From Streptomyces sp. NBC_01298 (GTDB lineage Bacteria; Actinomycetota; Actinomycetes; Streptomycetales; Streptomycetaceae), in assembly GCF_035978755.1 (NCBI RefSeq), contig NZ_CP108414.1, positions 6,510,001-6,574,000 of the forward strand: 64,000 bases of DNA, given 5' to 3'. The position numbers and the translations under genes were made by a program. How positions within the stretch are numbered: the first letter of the stretch is position 1; each line of letters starts with the position of its first letter. A model generated the notes under the pieces. It was not told where the DNA came from and searched no databases. It worked only from the letters and a program-made list of their open reading frames with translations. Of this stretch, positions 53,495 to 62,910 are shown one piece after another.

Positions 53495-55291
53495 TCAGCC
53501 CCGGTAGAGGGCTTCGATCTCGTCCGCGAAGTCCTTCGCCACCACATTCCGCTTCAGCTTCAGCGAAGGCGTGATGTGCCCGGACTCCTCCGTGAACTGG
53601 GAGGGCAGAATGCGGAATTTCCGCACCGATTCCGCCTTGGAAACCGCCGCGTTGCCGTCGTCCACGGCCTTCTGGACGGCGGCGACGAGATCCGCGTCCT
53701 CGCGCAGCTGGGCCGCCGTCACGCCGGCCGGCTTGCCGTTCTCCGCGGCCCACCGGCCCAGGAACTCCTCGTCGATGGTGACCAGCGCGGCCACGAACGG
53801 CCGCGCGTCGCCGACCACCATGCACTCCGCGACCAGCGCGTGCGCCCTGATCCGGTCCTCGATCACCGCGGGGGCGACGTTCTTGCCGCCCGCCGTGACG
53901 ATGAGCTCCTTCTTGCGCCCGGTGATCGCCAGGTAGCCGTCCTCGTCGAGGGTGCCGACGTCGCCGGTGTGGAACCAGCCGTCGGTCAGCGCGTCGGCGG
54001 TGGCCGTCGGGTTGTTCCAGTACTCCTTGAAGATGTGCTCGCCGTGCAGCAGCACCTCGCCGTCGTCGGCGATGCGCACCACGGAGCCGGGGAGCGGCTG
54101 GCCGACCGTACCGATCTTCGTCTTGTCCCACGGGTTGAAGGCCGTGGCGGCGCAGGACTCGGTCAGGCCGTAGCCCTCCAGCACCGTGAAGCCGATGCCG
54201 CGGAAGAAGTGGCCGAGCCGCTCGCCCAGCGGGGCCCCGCCGGAGATCGCGTACTCGCCGCGCCCGCCGAGGACCGCGTGGAGCTTGCTGTAGACCAGCT
54301 TGGAGAACAGCTTGTGCTTCAGCCGCAGCTTGAGGGACGGCCCGCCGGGCAGGTCCAGCGCGCGGCTGTACGCGATCGCCGTCTCGGCCGCCGCGTCGAA
54401 GATCTTGCCCTTGCCGTCGGCCTGGGCCTTGGCGCGGGCGGAGTTGTAGACCTTCTCGAAGACGCGCGGCACGCCGAGGATCAGCGTGGGCCGGAAGGAC
54501 TGCAGCTCGTCGGTGAGGTTCTTGATGTCCGGTACGCAGCCCAGCCGGATCGGCGCCAGCACGGCCGCCACCTCCACCAGGCGGCCGAAGACGTGCGCGG
54601 CCGGCAGGAAGAGCAGCACGGAGCACTCGCCGGTCCGGAAGAGCGGGTGCAGCCGGGCCACGATGTTGCCGACCTCGGCGAAGAAGCTGCGGTGGGTCAG
54701 CACGCAGCCCTTGGGGCGGCCGGTGGTGCCGGAGGTGTAGACGATGGTGGCCGGGTCGTCGGCGCCCGCCAGTGTGCTGCGCTCGTCGACCTCGGCGTCG
54801 GAGATTCCGGCGCCGGCGGTCCGCAGCGTCTCCAGGGCGCCCTGCTCGATCTCCCAGACCTCGCGCAGTTCCGGCAGCCGGTCGCGCAGGGCGGCCACGG
54901 ACGCTGCGTGCGCGGGGGACTCCACGACGACGGCGACGGCGCCGGAGTCGCCGAGGATCCACTGGATCTGCTCGGGGGAGCTGGTCTCGTACACGGGGAC
55001 CGTGACGGCGCCCGCGCTCCAGATCGCGAAGTCGATCAGCACCCACTCGTAGCGGGTGCGGGAGATCAGGGCGACCCGGTCGCCGGGCTTGATGCCGGCC
55101 GCGATCAGGCCCTTCGCCGCGCTGCGGACCTCGGCGAGGAACTCGGTCGCGGTGACGTCCTGCCACGCGCCGCCGACCTTGCGGGCCATGACGGCGGTGT
55201 CGGGATGCTGAGCGGCGTTGCGGCGGATGAGATCCGTCAGGTTCCCGTCCGACGGGACCTCGTACAGGGCCGGAAGGCTGAACTCGCGCAA
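53495..55291 (-). CDS. Long-chain fatty acid--CoA ligase, FadD15-like
   Basis: This 598-residue adenylating enzyme starts at TTG 55291 (MREFSLPALYEVP), six bases after GAGGAG. Motif A1 is IVYTSGTTGRPKGCVLTHRS. Later come GYGLTESCAATAFN, then GWFHTGDVGTLDEDGYLAITGRKKELIVTAGGKNVAP with the hinge and the catalytic region. A CoA ligase activating fatty acids is the natural reading. M. tuberculosis has fadD15 (Rv2187) at the same position next to pimB. It converges on the cholesterol oxidase gene with only 15 bp between. Confidence 0.93.
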   Translation of the reverse strand: MREFSLPALYEVPSDGNLTDLIRRNAAQHPDTAVMARKVGGAWQDVTATEFLAEVRSAAKGLIAAGIKPGDRVALISRTRYEWVLIDFAIWSAGAVTVPVYETSSPEQIQWILGDSGAVAVVVESPAHAASVAALRDRLPELREVWEIEQGALETLRTAGAGISDAEVDERSTLAGADDPATIVYTSGTTGRPKGCVLTHRSFFAEVGNIVARLHPLFRTGECSVLLFLPAAHVFGRLVEVAAVLAPIRLGCVPDIKNLTDELQSFRPTLILGVPRVFEKVYNSARAKAQADGKGKIFDAAAETAIAYSRALDLPGGPSLKLRLKHKLFSKLVYSKLHAVLGGRGEYAISGGAPLGERLGHFFRGIGFTVLEGYGLTESCAATAFNPWDKTKIGTVGQPLPGSVVRIADDGEVLLHGEHIFKEYWNNPTATADALTDGWFHTGDVGTLDEDGYLAITGRKKELIVTAGGKNVAPAVIEDRIRAHALVAECMVVGDARPFVAALVTIDEEFLGRWAAENGKPAGVTAAQLREDADLVAAVQKAVDDGNAAVSKAESVRKFRILPSQFTEESGHITPSLKLKRNVVAKDFADEIEALYRG

Positions 55292-55519
55292 GACTGCTGC
55301 TCCTCTGGGCGCCATCGCCACCATGTGGACCGACCGGACGTTACCCACCGGTAGGGGGTTCCGGATAGAGGGAACCGGCCAGATGTTCCCTGCGTCACAT
55401 GTCGCGGTCGTGTCCTGCCGACATTAGTCGACCCGGTTTGCGACTCGGAAGTAACCGCAGGTCCGGCCGCCTGAGCCGATTCCCTCCCCGCGGTGCCCAA
55501 GCGCGCCTAGGGTGGCCGC

Positions 55520-56314
55520 ATGGGTGGCTCTATGGGTGGCACGAAGAACCGGACACGCGTCCACGTCGTCAGCGACGTCCACGGCAACACCGAGGCCCTG
55601 GCGCGGGCCGGGGAGGGCGCCGACGCGCTGATCTGCCTCGGCGACCTGGTCCTCTTCCTCGACTACGCCGACCACTCGCGCGGCATCTTCCCCGACCTCT
55701 TCGGCGTCGAGAACGCCGATCACATCGTGGAACTGCGCACCGCCCGCCGTTTCGAGGAGGCCCGGGACTTCGCCCGCGGGCTGTGGGCCGGGCTGGACCG
55801 GGAACGGCTCGTCGAGGGCGCGGTCCGGCGCCAGTACGCCGAGATGTTCGCCGCCTTCCCCCGGCCCACGTACGCCACGTACGGCAATGTCGACATCCCC
55901 CGGCTCTGGCCCGAGTACGCCGGCGCCGGCCTGACCGTGCTCGACGGGCAGCGCGCCGAGATCGGCGGCCGGGTCTTCGGCTTCGTCGGCGGCGGACTGC
56001 CCTCGCCGATGCGCACGCCCTACGAGGTGCCCGAGGAGGAGTACGCGGCCAAGGTGGAGGCGCTGGGCGAGGTCGACGTGCTCTGCTCGCACATCCCGCC
56101 GGAGGTGCCGGAGCTCTGCTACGACACCGTGGCGCGGCGCTTCGAGCGGGGGAGCGGGGCCCTGCTCGCCGCGATCCGCCGGGTACGGCCCCGGTACGCG
56201 CTCTTCGGCCACGTCCACCAGCCGCTCGCCCGGCGGATGCGGATCGGCGCCACCGAGTGCGTGAACGTCGGGCACTTCGCCGCCACGGGAAGGCCGTGGG
56301 CCCTGGAGTGGTGA
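55520..56314 (+). CDS. Calcineurin-like metallophosphoesterase
   Basis: This 264-residue protein carries the five-motif metal core of the fold: VVSDVHGN (DxH), LICLGDLVLF (GDxx), TYGNVD (GNxD), CSHIPPEV (H) and LFGHVHQPLAR (GHxH). It starts at ATG 55520 with AGGGTGG upstream; ATG 55532 is an alternative. The substrate is unknown. It is divergent from the FadD15-like gene across 228 bp and lies 81 bp upstream of the SRPBCC gene. Confidence 0.88.
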   Translation: MGGSMGGTKNRTRVHVVSDVHGNTEALARAGEGADALICLGDLVLFLDYADHSRGIFPDLFGVENADHIVELRTARRFEEARDFARGLWAGLDRERLVEGAVRRQYAEMFAAFPRPTYATYGNVDIPRLWPEYAGAGLTVLDGQRAEIGGRVFGFVGGGLPSPMRTPYEVPEEEYAAKVEALGEVDVLCSHIPPEVPELCYDTVARRFERGSGALLAAIRRVRPRYALFGHVHQPLARRMRIGATECVNVGHFAATGRPWALEW

Positions 56315-56395
56315 GCTCCTGACGCGCGATAGCCTTCACGCGGCGGCCCAGGCCGTCCGCACTTTCCTCGAACTCCCCCCGGAGGAGCGACCGCG

Positions 56396-56848
56396 ATGGC
56401 GGAACACACCAGCTCGAGCATCATGATCGAGGCGTCCCCGGCCGACGTCATGGCCGTGATCGCCGACTTCGCCCGCTACCCGGAGTGGACCGGCGAGGTG
56501 AAGGAGGCCGAGGTACTGGCGAAGGACGACGCCGGCCGGGCCTCGCGCGTCCGGCTCCTGCTGGACGCGGGCGCGATCAAGGACGACCACACGCTGGCCT
56601 ACACCTGGCCGGCGGAGAACACGGTCAGCTGGACCCTGGACAAGTCCCAGATGCTGCGGCAGCTGGACGGGTCCTACCAGCTGGCGGCGGTCGCGGGCGG
56701 TGCGCGCACCGAGGTGACGTACTCGCTGACGGTGGACGTCAAGATCCCGATGCTCGGGATGATCAAGCGCAAGGCGGAGAAGGTCATCATCGACCGGGCC
56801 CTCGCAGGCCTGAAGAAGCGCGTGGAAAGCCACCCCGACCCTTCCTGA
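56396..56848 (+). CDS. SRPBCC / polyketide cyclase-like protein
   Basis: This 150-residue lipid-binding-like fold starts at ATG 56396 after GGAGGAG. It begins MAEHTSSSIMIEASPADVMAVIADFARYPEWTG, the usual SRPBCC start, and ends with the long helix IKRKAEKVIIDRALAGLKKRVE. It matches the Rv2185c position in M. tuberculosis. Its ligand is unknown; membrane lipids or precursors are reasonable given the neighbours FadD15, PimB and PlsC. Confidence 0.88.
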   Translation: MAEHTSSSIMIEASPADVMAVIADFARYPEWTGEVKEAEVLAKDDAGRASRVRLLLDAGAIKDDHTLAYTWPAENTVSWTLDKSQMLRQLDGSYQLAAVAGGARTEVTYSLTVDVKIPMLGMIKRKAEKVIIDRALAGLKKRVESHPDPS

Positions 56849-57300
56849 CGCGCCGCTCGCACCGCTGCGACGGACTCCGTCCGTCGGTGGCGGGTCGGGG
56901 CTGCGGCCGCTGCCGTCTCGGCGTGGAGCTGGTGGGCGGGTGCGGGTGGGTCGGCCCTGCGGGGCGGGGTCCCCTACCCGCCCTTCGCCCGTTCCCCGGG
57001 CTCTGCCCGGACCCGTTCCGGGGGCCAGCCCCCGGACCCCCGCTCCTCAAACGCCGGAGGGGCTGGATGTACCCAGCCTCGCCGGCGTTTGAGGCGCGGG
57101 GTCTGGGGCGGAGCCCCAGGGGGTCCGGGCGTAGCCCGGGGTCCGTTCCTTTCAGCCGGTCCGGCGTTTGAGGACCGGGGTCCGGGCAGCGCCCGGGGAA
57201 CGGTGGAAGGGCGGGTAGGGGAACTCCGCCCCGCGCAGCGGCAAAGGGGCGCAGCGGGGACTCTGCCCCGCGCAGCGGCGTTCTGTGGCCCGGCCGGGGC
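56849..57300. repeat. Dispersed repeat copies 3 and related segments
   Basis: The gap 56849-57414 has no gene. It starts with an ~80-bp segment (CTCGCACCGCTGCG...) shared with 61066-61140. It then holds the left arm (near 56963-56993), an inverted core CCTCAAACGCC (57045-57055), and two direct cores GGCGTTTGAGG (57084-57094 and 57163-57173). The right arm and a GCGCAGCGGCAAAGG unit related to the 50.3-kb minisatellite follow. It is therefore a compound of at least two copies of the family. Confidence 0.85.
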
Positions 57301-57414
57301 GGCGGCCCTGGGGACCGGGGGCCCAGTGGGACCCGGGGGCGTGCGAGGCTGGCTGCGGCCGGTCGGCGGTCCCACCGGGATGCGGGGCCGGGCACCCGCG
57401 GAGCTAGGAGCAGC

Positions 57415-58563
57415 ATGCACACCCTTCTCGTCACCGGCCCCGGCGGCGCCGGGCGGAGTACCGTCGCGGCGGCCACCGCGCTCGCCGCCGCACGGCAGGG
57501 GCACCGGGTGCTCCTGCTCTGCACCGGCCCCACCGACCCGCCGGTCACCCCGCAGGGCACGCTCAGGGTGGCCCGCGTCGACTCCGGCGAGGAGTTCCGG
57601 CGCGAACTCGTCGAGCTCCAGGAGCGCGGCTCCGCGGTCCTCGGGATGCTCGGCGCCCGCCCGCTGCACACCGACGAGATCACCGAACTGCCCGGCGCCG
57701 AGCAGTTCGCCCTGCTCCGCGCCCTGCGGCGGGCCGCGGACGAGCCCGGCACCGACCTCGTGGTGGTAGACCTGCCCCCGCTGCACCAGGCGATCACCAC
57801 CCTCGCCCTCCCCGCCCAGCTCCGCCGCTACCTCGCCCGGCTGCTCCCCGCGGAGCGCCAGGCGGCCCGCGCCCTGCGCCCCGTACTGGCCCAGCTCGCC
57901 GGCGTCCCCATGCCCGCGCAGTGGCTGTACGAGGCCGCCGCCCGCTGGGACGAGGACCTGGCGGCCGTCCAGGACGTGCTGGAGGCCCCCACCACCTCCG
58001 TACGGCTCGTCGCCGAGCCGGGACCCGGCGCCGACGCCGCGCTGCGCCTGGGCATGCTCGGGCTCGCCCTGTACCGGCTGCCCGTTTCGGCGCTCGTCGC
58101 CAACCGGATGCTGCCCGCCGGATCCACCGACCCCTGGCTGGCGGGACTCGCCGCCCAGCAGGAGAAGTACGCCGCCCAGTGGGCCGGCGACGAGAGCCTC
58201 CCCGTGCTCCCCGTGCCCCACCTGGGCCGGGACCCGCACGGTCCCGAGGACCTCGCGGAGCTGGCCCCGGCACCCGCCCCGGCGACCGCGCCCCGCCCGG
58301 CCTGGACCGTCGAGGACCGGATCGCCGAGGACGGGGTGCTGCTGTGGCGGGTCCCGCTGCCCCGCGCCGAGAAGCGCGAGCTCGGCCTCGTCCGGCGCGG
58401 TGACGAGCTGCTGCTCACGGTGGGCCCGTACCGCAGGATCGTTCCCCTGCCCGCCGCGCTGCGCCGCTGCACCGTCTCCGGCGCCGCCCTCGCCGACGAC
58501 GAGCTCCGCATCCGCTTCACCCCGGACCCGGAGCTGTGGCCCCGGAGCGGGGGAAAGGCGTAG
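57415..58563 (+). CDS. ArsA-like ATPase
   Basis: This 382-residue protein starts at ATG 57415 and has the P-loop LLVTGPGGAGRSTVAAATALAAARQG, a deviant Walker A with Arg before Ser-Thr. VVVDLPPLHQAIT is the switch/Walker B region, and a C-terminal beta-rich domain (LLLTVGPYRRIVPLPAALRR) resembles the ArsA-HSP20 domain. It matches Rv2184c. The usual Lys of the second P-loop position is Arg here, so ATP use may differ. It probably partners membrane or lipid-related proteins. Confidence 0.85.
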   Translation: MHTLLVTGPGGAGRSTVAAATALAAARQGHRVLLLCTGPTDPPVTPQGTLRVARVDSGEEFRRELVELQERGSAVLGMLGARPLHTDEITELPGAEQFALLRALRRAADEPGTDLVVVDLPPLHQAITTLALPAQLRRYLARLLPAERQAARALRPVLAQLAGVPMPAQWLYEAAARWDEDLAAVQDVLEAPTTSVRLVAEPGPGADAALRLGMLGLALYRLPVSALVANRMLPAGSTDPWLAGLAAQQEKYAAQWAGDESLPVLPVPHLGRDPHGPEDLAELAPAPAPATAPRPAWTVEDRIAEDGVLLWRVPLPRAEKRELGLVRRGDELLLTVGPYRRIVPLPAALRRCTVSGAALADDELRIRFTPDPELWPRSGGKA

Positions 58564-58679
58564 CGGGCGGCCCCGGAGGTCCCGGCGGCCTGGGGGGCGT
58601 ACCGCCGTTCGGGTAACGTCGAGGTAGTAGGAGCAGGAATCCCTACCGCACGCCCGCCGCCGCAGCAGGAGAGTCCGCC

Positions 58680-59201
58680 ATGAGCGAGGCCACCGACCGC
58701 CCCACCGATCCCTCCTCCGGGGACGACGCCTGGGCCGAGGCCTGCGCCGAGGACCTCGCCGCCGAGCGGGAGCGCCGCAGGTCCGAGCAGGGCGCCTCCG
58801 GGAGCGCGGGCACCGGGACCGCCGCCGAGGAGCTGTTCAAGCTCTTCGAGGCCGTCGCCGACAAGGTGTCCGACAAGGTCTCCGCGCTGAACAACCCGCT
58901 GTTCGGCGTGGCCGCGCAGGGCGCCGTACGGCAGTTCGTCAACCAGGCGAAGACCGCCGCCAAACCCGTCGTCGAGCGCAACCCCGAGGTTTTCGACCAC
59001 CTCGCGGCGGCCGGCTCGGAGCTGCTCGCCGCCTACCGTTCCGCGGTCGAGGGCCACGAGCGCCGCTGGACGCGCGACGAACCGGCCCCCGGACGGGGCG
59101 GCGGGACCGCCGGCGACCCCGCCGGCGACGCCGCCGGAAACGCGAAGGACCCCCGTGACGAGGACGGCGACGGCCCGACCGAGCGGATCGATCTCGACTG
59201 A
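58680..59201 (+). CDS. DUF5304 family protein
   Basis: This 173-residue, very acidic, low-complexity protein starts at ATG 58680 after GGAGAG. A central helical region (EELFKLFEAVADKVSDKVSALNNP and VRQFVNQAKTAAKPVVERNPEVF) is flanked by Asp/Glu/Gly-rich tails. It matches the streptomycete protein next to glkA. Its function is unknown. Confidence 0.85.
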   Translation: MSEATDRPTDPSSGDDAWAEACAEDLAAERERRRSEQGASGSAGTGTAAEELFKLFEAVADKVSDKVSALNNPLFGVAAQGAVRQFVNQAKTAAKPVVERNPEVFDHLAAAGSELLAAYRSAVEGHERRWTRDEPAPGRGGGTAGDPAGDAAGNAKDPRDEDGDGPTERIDLD

Positions 59202-59262
59202 ACCCCGCCCTCGCTCGGGTACGGTTGACAGCGGCGGGGTTTGACCGGAAACCGAGGGACTA

Positions 59263-60204
59263 ATGGGACTCACCATCGGCGTCGACATCGGCGGCACGAA
59301 GATCGCGGCCGGCGTGGTCGACGAAGACGGCACCATCCTTGAGACGTACAAGGTGCCTACGCCGCCGACCCCGGACGGAGTGACGGACGCGATCTGCGCC
59401 GCCGTCTCCGAGGTCAGCGCCAGCCACACCATCGACGCGGTCGGCATCGGCGCCGCCGGATACGTCGACGACAAGCGCGCGACCGTACTCTTCGCGCCGA
59501 ACATCAACTGGCGGCACGAGCCGCTCAAGGACAAGGTCGAGCAGCGCATCGGCCTGCCCGTGGTCGTCGAGAACGACGCCAACTGCGCCGCCTGGGGCGA
59601 GTACCGCTTCGGCGCCGGCCAGGGCCACGAGGACGTCATCTGCATCACGCTCGGCACGGGTCTGGGCGGCGGCATCATCATCGGCAACAAGCTCCGGCGC
59701 GGACGCTTCGGCGTGGCCGCCGAGTTCGGCCACATCCGGGTGGTCCCGGACGGCCTGCTGTGCGGCTGCGGCAGCCAGGGCTGCTGGGAGCAGTACGCCT
59801 CCGGGCGCGCGCTCGTCCGGTACGCCAAGCAGCGCGCCAACGCCACCCCCGAGAACGCGAAGGCACTCCTCGCGCTCGGCGACGGCACCCCCGACGGCAT
59901 CGAGGGCAAGCACATCAGCGAGGCGGCCCGCGCCGGCGACCTGGTGGCCATCGACTCCTTCCGCGAGCTGGCCCGTTGGGCGGGCGCCGGCCTCGCGGAC
60001 CTGGCCTCGCTCTTCGACCCGTCGGCGTTCATCGTCGGCGGCGGCGTCTCGGACGAGGGCGACCTGGTCCTCGACCCGATCCGCAAGTCCTTCAAGCGCT
60101 GGCTGATCGGCGGTGCGTGGCGCCCGCACGCGCAGGTGCTCGCGGCCCAGCTCGGCGGCAAGGCCGGCCTGGTCGGCGCCGCGGACCTGGCCCGCCAGGG
60201 CTGA
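59263..60204 (+). CDS. glkA: ROK-family glucokinase
   Basis: This 313-residue ATP-dependent glucokinase contains VDIGGTKIAAG (ATP site), VENDANCAAWGEYRFGAG (catalytic Asp), LGTGLGGGIIIG, and the zinc motif CGCGSQGCWEQYASGRAL with the preceding His in EFGHIRV. It starts at ATG 59263 after GAGGGA. In S. coelicolor this gene (glkA) also governs carbon catabolite repression. The hairpin at 60236-60271 follows. Confidence 0.95.
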   Translation: MGLTIGVDIGGTKIAAGVVDEDGTILETYKVPTPPTPDGVTDAICAAVSEVSASHTIDAVGIGAAGYVDDKRATVLFAPNINWRHEPLKDKVEQRIGLPVVVENDANCAAWGEYRFGAGQGHEDVICITLGTGLGGGIIIGNKLRRGRFGVAAEFGHIRVVPDGLLCGCGSQGCWEQYASGRALVRYAKQRANATPENAKALLALGDGTPDGIEGKHISEAARAGDLVAIDSFRELARWAGAGLADLASLFDPSAFIVGGGVSDEGDLVLDPIRKSFKRWLIGGAWRPHAQVLAAQLGGKAGLVGAADLARQG

Positions 60205-60235
60205 AGCCCGCCCCGCGGGAACCCGTATCGGTGGA

Positions 60236-60271
60236 ACTGCCCGCCGCGCCCCCTGGGGCGCGGCGGGCAGT
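60236..60271 (+). terminator. 15-bp stem terminator after glkA
   Basis: ACTGCCCGCCGCGCC (60236-60250) pairs perfectly with 60257-60271 around CCCTGG. It ends only 7-19 bp before the possible starts of the next gene, so that gene must have its own promoter overlapping this site or be transcribed from within. Confidence 0.85.
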
Positions 60272-60289
60272 CTCGTTATGTTGCCGGGT

Positions 60290-61063
60290 ATGGAACAGGA
60301 ACAGGGACTGGAACACGAACGCGCCGAGCTGCCGAACTCCCTTACCGAAGCCGATGGTTCCGCCGTGATCCGGGTGCTCTCCTACAACGTCCGCTCCCTG
60401 CGCGACGACGAGGACGCGCTGGCGCGGGTCATCCGCGCGTGCGCACCGGACCTGGTGTGCGTCCAGGAGGCGCCGCGGTTCTTCCGGTGGCGCAAGCACG
60501 CGGCGCGACTGGCCTCGAAGTGCGACCTGGTGGTCCTGTCGGGCGGTGCGACGGCGGCGGGCCCGCTGCTCCTGTGTTCCCTACGGGCCTTCGTGGAGCG
60601 GACCGAGGACGTGCTGCTGCCGCTGACCCCGGGCCGCCACCGGCGGGGCTTCGCCACGGCGGTCGTACGGCTGGGCGGGGTCCGGGTCGGGGTCCTGAGC
60701 GCGCACCTCTCCCTGGACGGCCCGGAACGCCTCGCCCAGGCGGAACTGCTCCTGGACCGGCTCGCCGGGATGGACGTGCCGTACGCGATCGCCGCGGGGG
60801 ACATCAACGAGGGCCCCTCGGGGCCCGCCTTCCGCCGGCTGGCGGGGGCCCTGCAGGACTGCCGGGTGGCGGCGCCGTGGGGTGGGGAGCACACGTGGGT
60901 GCGGTCGTCTCCGCCGCGGCGGATCGACGCGGTCTTCGCCAGCGCGGGGGTGCAGGTCCTCGCCTGCGGCGTCCCCGAGGGGCTCCCGGGAGTCACCCCC
61001 GACGACCTGGCCACCGCCACGGACCACCTCCCGGTCCTGGCCACCCTCAGGCTCCCTTCTTGA
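60290..61063 (+). CDS. Endonuclease/exonuclease/phosphatase family protein
   Basis: This ~257-residue protein has the EEP fold: VLSYNVRSLRDDEDALARVI, APDLVCVQEAPRFF (metal Glu), VGVLSAHLSL (His), AAGDINEGPSG (Asp/Asn), RIDAVFAS and ATDHLPVLATL (final Asp-His pair). It may act on DNA, RNA or phospholipid-like phosphates. The start is not settled: ATG 60290 is used here, ATG 60278 and GTG ~60365 are options, and the terminator hairpin is directly upstream. Confidence 0.88.
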   Translation: MEQEQGLEHERAELPNSLTEADGSAVIRVLSYNVRSLRDDEDALARVIRACAPDLVCVQEAPRFFRWRKHAARLASKCDLVVLSGGATAAGPLLLCSLRAFVERTEDVLLPLTPGRHRRGFATAVVRLGGVRVGVLSAHLSLDGPERLAQAELLLDRLAGMDVPYAIAAGDINEGPSGPAFRRLAGALQDCRVAAPWGGEHTWVRSSPPRRIDAVFASAGVQVLACGVPEGLPGVTPDDLATATDHLPVLATLRLPS

Positions 61064-61065
61064 CG

Positions 61066-61320
61066 CGGAGCTCGCACCGCTGCGCCGGACTCCGTCCGGC
61101 GGTGGCCGGGCGGGGCTGCCGCCACCGCCGTCCCGGCGCGGGGGTACATCCAGCCTCGCCGGCGTTTGAGGCGCGGGGTCTGGGGCGGAGCCCCAGGGCC
61201 TCGGGCGCAGCCCGGGGCCCGGCGGGTCAGGGCGGAGCCCTGGGAACGGTGGAAGGGCGGGCAGGGGACTTTCGCCCCGCAGGGCCAAACCACCCGCACC
61301 CGCCCCCCCGGCCCGCCCAC
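61066..61320. repeat. Dispersed repeat copy 4
   Basis: The gap 61064-61372 lies between converging genes and holds no gene. It contains the ~80-bp CTCGCACCGCTGCG segment shared with 56849-56925, the core GGCGTTTGAGG at 61161-61171, and a right arm near 61252-61290. Confidence 0.85.
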
Positions 61321-61372
61321 CGGCCCGCACAGCGACGGCACACCACGACGGCGGAGCCGTCAGGGCTGCGGG

Positions 61373-61990
61373 CTAAACCACCGCGCCCCGACCGGGGTCG
61401 TCGTCATCGTCCTCGTCCGTGGACATCCGCGCGACCAGGGTCGCGAAGCCGCCCAGGAAGCCGCCGACGCCCAGCGTCGTCAGCCACCAGGTCATCTCCC
61501 ACTGCAGCAGCACCGCCAGGAGCAGCAGGACCGGTCCGCCCACCACCGCCAGCCAGGCGAACTTCGACGTCGCGTCCGCCTCCGGCAGCTCCGGCTCGGG
61601 GGGTACGAAGTGCCCCTCGTCCTTCGCGGCCCCGGGCGAGTCGTCGGGCTCGGCCAGGGAGTGGTCCCGGGGACCCGGCCCGATCGCGCCGCCCACGCCC
61701 GGGGCGAACACCACCGAGCTGCCCAGGGCCGCCGACGGCGGCTCCGGGGAGGCCGGGCCGGCCGGGGCAGCCGGGCTCGCCGGGGCAGCCGGGCTCGCCG
61801 GGTCGGCCGCCGGCGCGGGGCCGGCCGGTTTCACGTCCTCCTCCGGCAGGAGGAGGTTCTCGATCGGCCGGAACGGTCTCGCGCCCGGCGGGTCCGCGGG
61901 CTCCTGCCCGTAGCCGGCCACGATCGCCGCCCACGCCGCTTCCTCGTCCAGCGGGGGGACACCCCCCGAAGACTCCTCGTGCTCAGCCAC
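61373..61990 (-). CDS. Conserved membrane protein with Pro/Ala-rich linker (205 aa)
   Basis: This 205-residue protein starts at GTG 61990, overlapping the upstream hydrolase by eight bases. The N-terminus is soluble (MAEHEESSGGVPPLDEEAAWAAIVAGYG). A long Ala/Pro/Ser linker with PASPAAPASPAAPAG repeats follows. Two TM helices (WLAVVGGPVLLLLAVLLQW and WWLTTLGVGGFLGGFATLVA) end in an acidic DEDDDDD tail. This layout is common in streptomycete proteins of unknown function. Confidence 0.82.
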   Translation of the reverse strand: MAEHEESSGGVPPLDEEAAWAAIVAGYGQEPADPPGARPFRPIENLLLPEEDVKPAGPAPAADPASPAAPASPAAPAGPASPEPPSAALGSSVVFAPGVGGAIGPGPRDHSLAEPDDSPGAAKDEGHFVPPEPELPEADATSKFAWLAVVGGPVLLLLAVLLQWEMTWWLTTLGVGGFLGGFATLVARMSTDEDDDDDPGRGAVV

Positions 61991-62762
61991 CGCTGGCCGC
62001 CCCCTCCCTGCCCAAGCTCTCCGACAGCCGCCCGACGAACGCGTAGCTGTCCGCGAAGATCCGCTCCGCGTCATGGTCCAACGTCGCGACGTGGTAACTC
62101 TGTTCCAGCAGCGTCTCGGTGACGTCCGTGGAGGACACCCGCGCCAGGATCCGCGTCGAGTCCGTCGGCCGCACCACGTGGTCCTGCGGGCTGTGCAGCA
62201 GCAGCAGCGGCTGCGTCACCTGCGGCAGTTCGGTGTCCAGCATCCGCAGGAACGTGCGCAGCGAGTGTGCGGCCCGGGTCGGGACCCGGTCGTAGCCGAC
62301 CTCGTCCGCGCCCGGCTTGGCGATGTCGCTCGCGATGCCCGGCGTCGACCGGATGAAGTGCTTGACGACCGGCAGGGCCACGGCCAGCGGGTCGTGGATC
62401 TTGTTGACCGGGTTGACGAGGACGATGCCGCTGACGCTGTCCCCGTGCTTCGCCGCCAGCCGCAGGGCCAGCGCGCCGCCCATCGACAGCCCGAAGACGA
62501 ACACCTGCTCGCAGCTGCCCTGCAGCTCCCGCAGCGCGCGGTCGACCTCGGCGTACCAGTCCTGCCAGCCGGTGAGCTGCATGTCCTGCCAGCGCGTCCC
62601 GTGCCCGGGGAGCAGGGGCAGTGACACCGACAGTCCCTGCGCGGCCAGATGCTCGGCCCAGGGCCGCATCGACTGGGGGGAACCGGTGAAGCCGTGGCAG
62701 AGGAGGACGCCGACCTTTCCGCCCTCGTGGCGGAACGGCTCGGCTCCAGGGAGGACGGGCAC
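61983..62762 (-). CDS. Alpha/beta hydrolase (carboxylesterase/lipase type)
   Basis: This 259-residue protein starts at GTG 62762 (MPVLPGAEPFRHEGG) because AAGGAG lies six bases upstream; the open frame extends to 62834 without a ribosome site. It has LLCHGFTGSPQSMRPWA (oxyanion-hole loop), the nucleophile in VFGLSMGGALAL, LLHSPQDHVVRP (Asp) and LLEQSYHVATLD (His). It resembles Est30-type carboxylesterases or monoglyceride lipases. It is divergent from plsC. Confidence 0.9.
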   Translation of the reverse strand: MPVLPGAEPFRHEGGKVGVLLCHGFTGSPQSMRPWAEHLAAQGLSVSLPLLPGHGTRWQDMQLTGWQDWYAEVDRALRELQGSCEQVFVFGLSMGGALALRLAAKHGDSVSGIVLVNPVNKIHDPLAVALPVVKHFIRSTPGIASDIAKPGADEVGYDRVPTRAAHSLRTFLRMLDTELPQVTQPLLLLHSPQDHVVRPTDSTRILARVSSTDVTETLLEQSYHVATLDHDAERIFADSYAFVGRLSESLGREGAASGG

Positions 62763-62910
62763 CAGGGTCTCCTTCGAGGGGGGCGTGGGGTGCGTAGCGC
62801 TGTGTGACTTCACCGTACGCGACGGGGGTGGCACCGACCAGGGTCGTCGGACGGCTCCCGGTACGACCAGGGGATAAGGTCTGTTCGACAGACACAGGAA
62901 GGCTTTCGAG

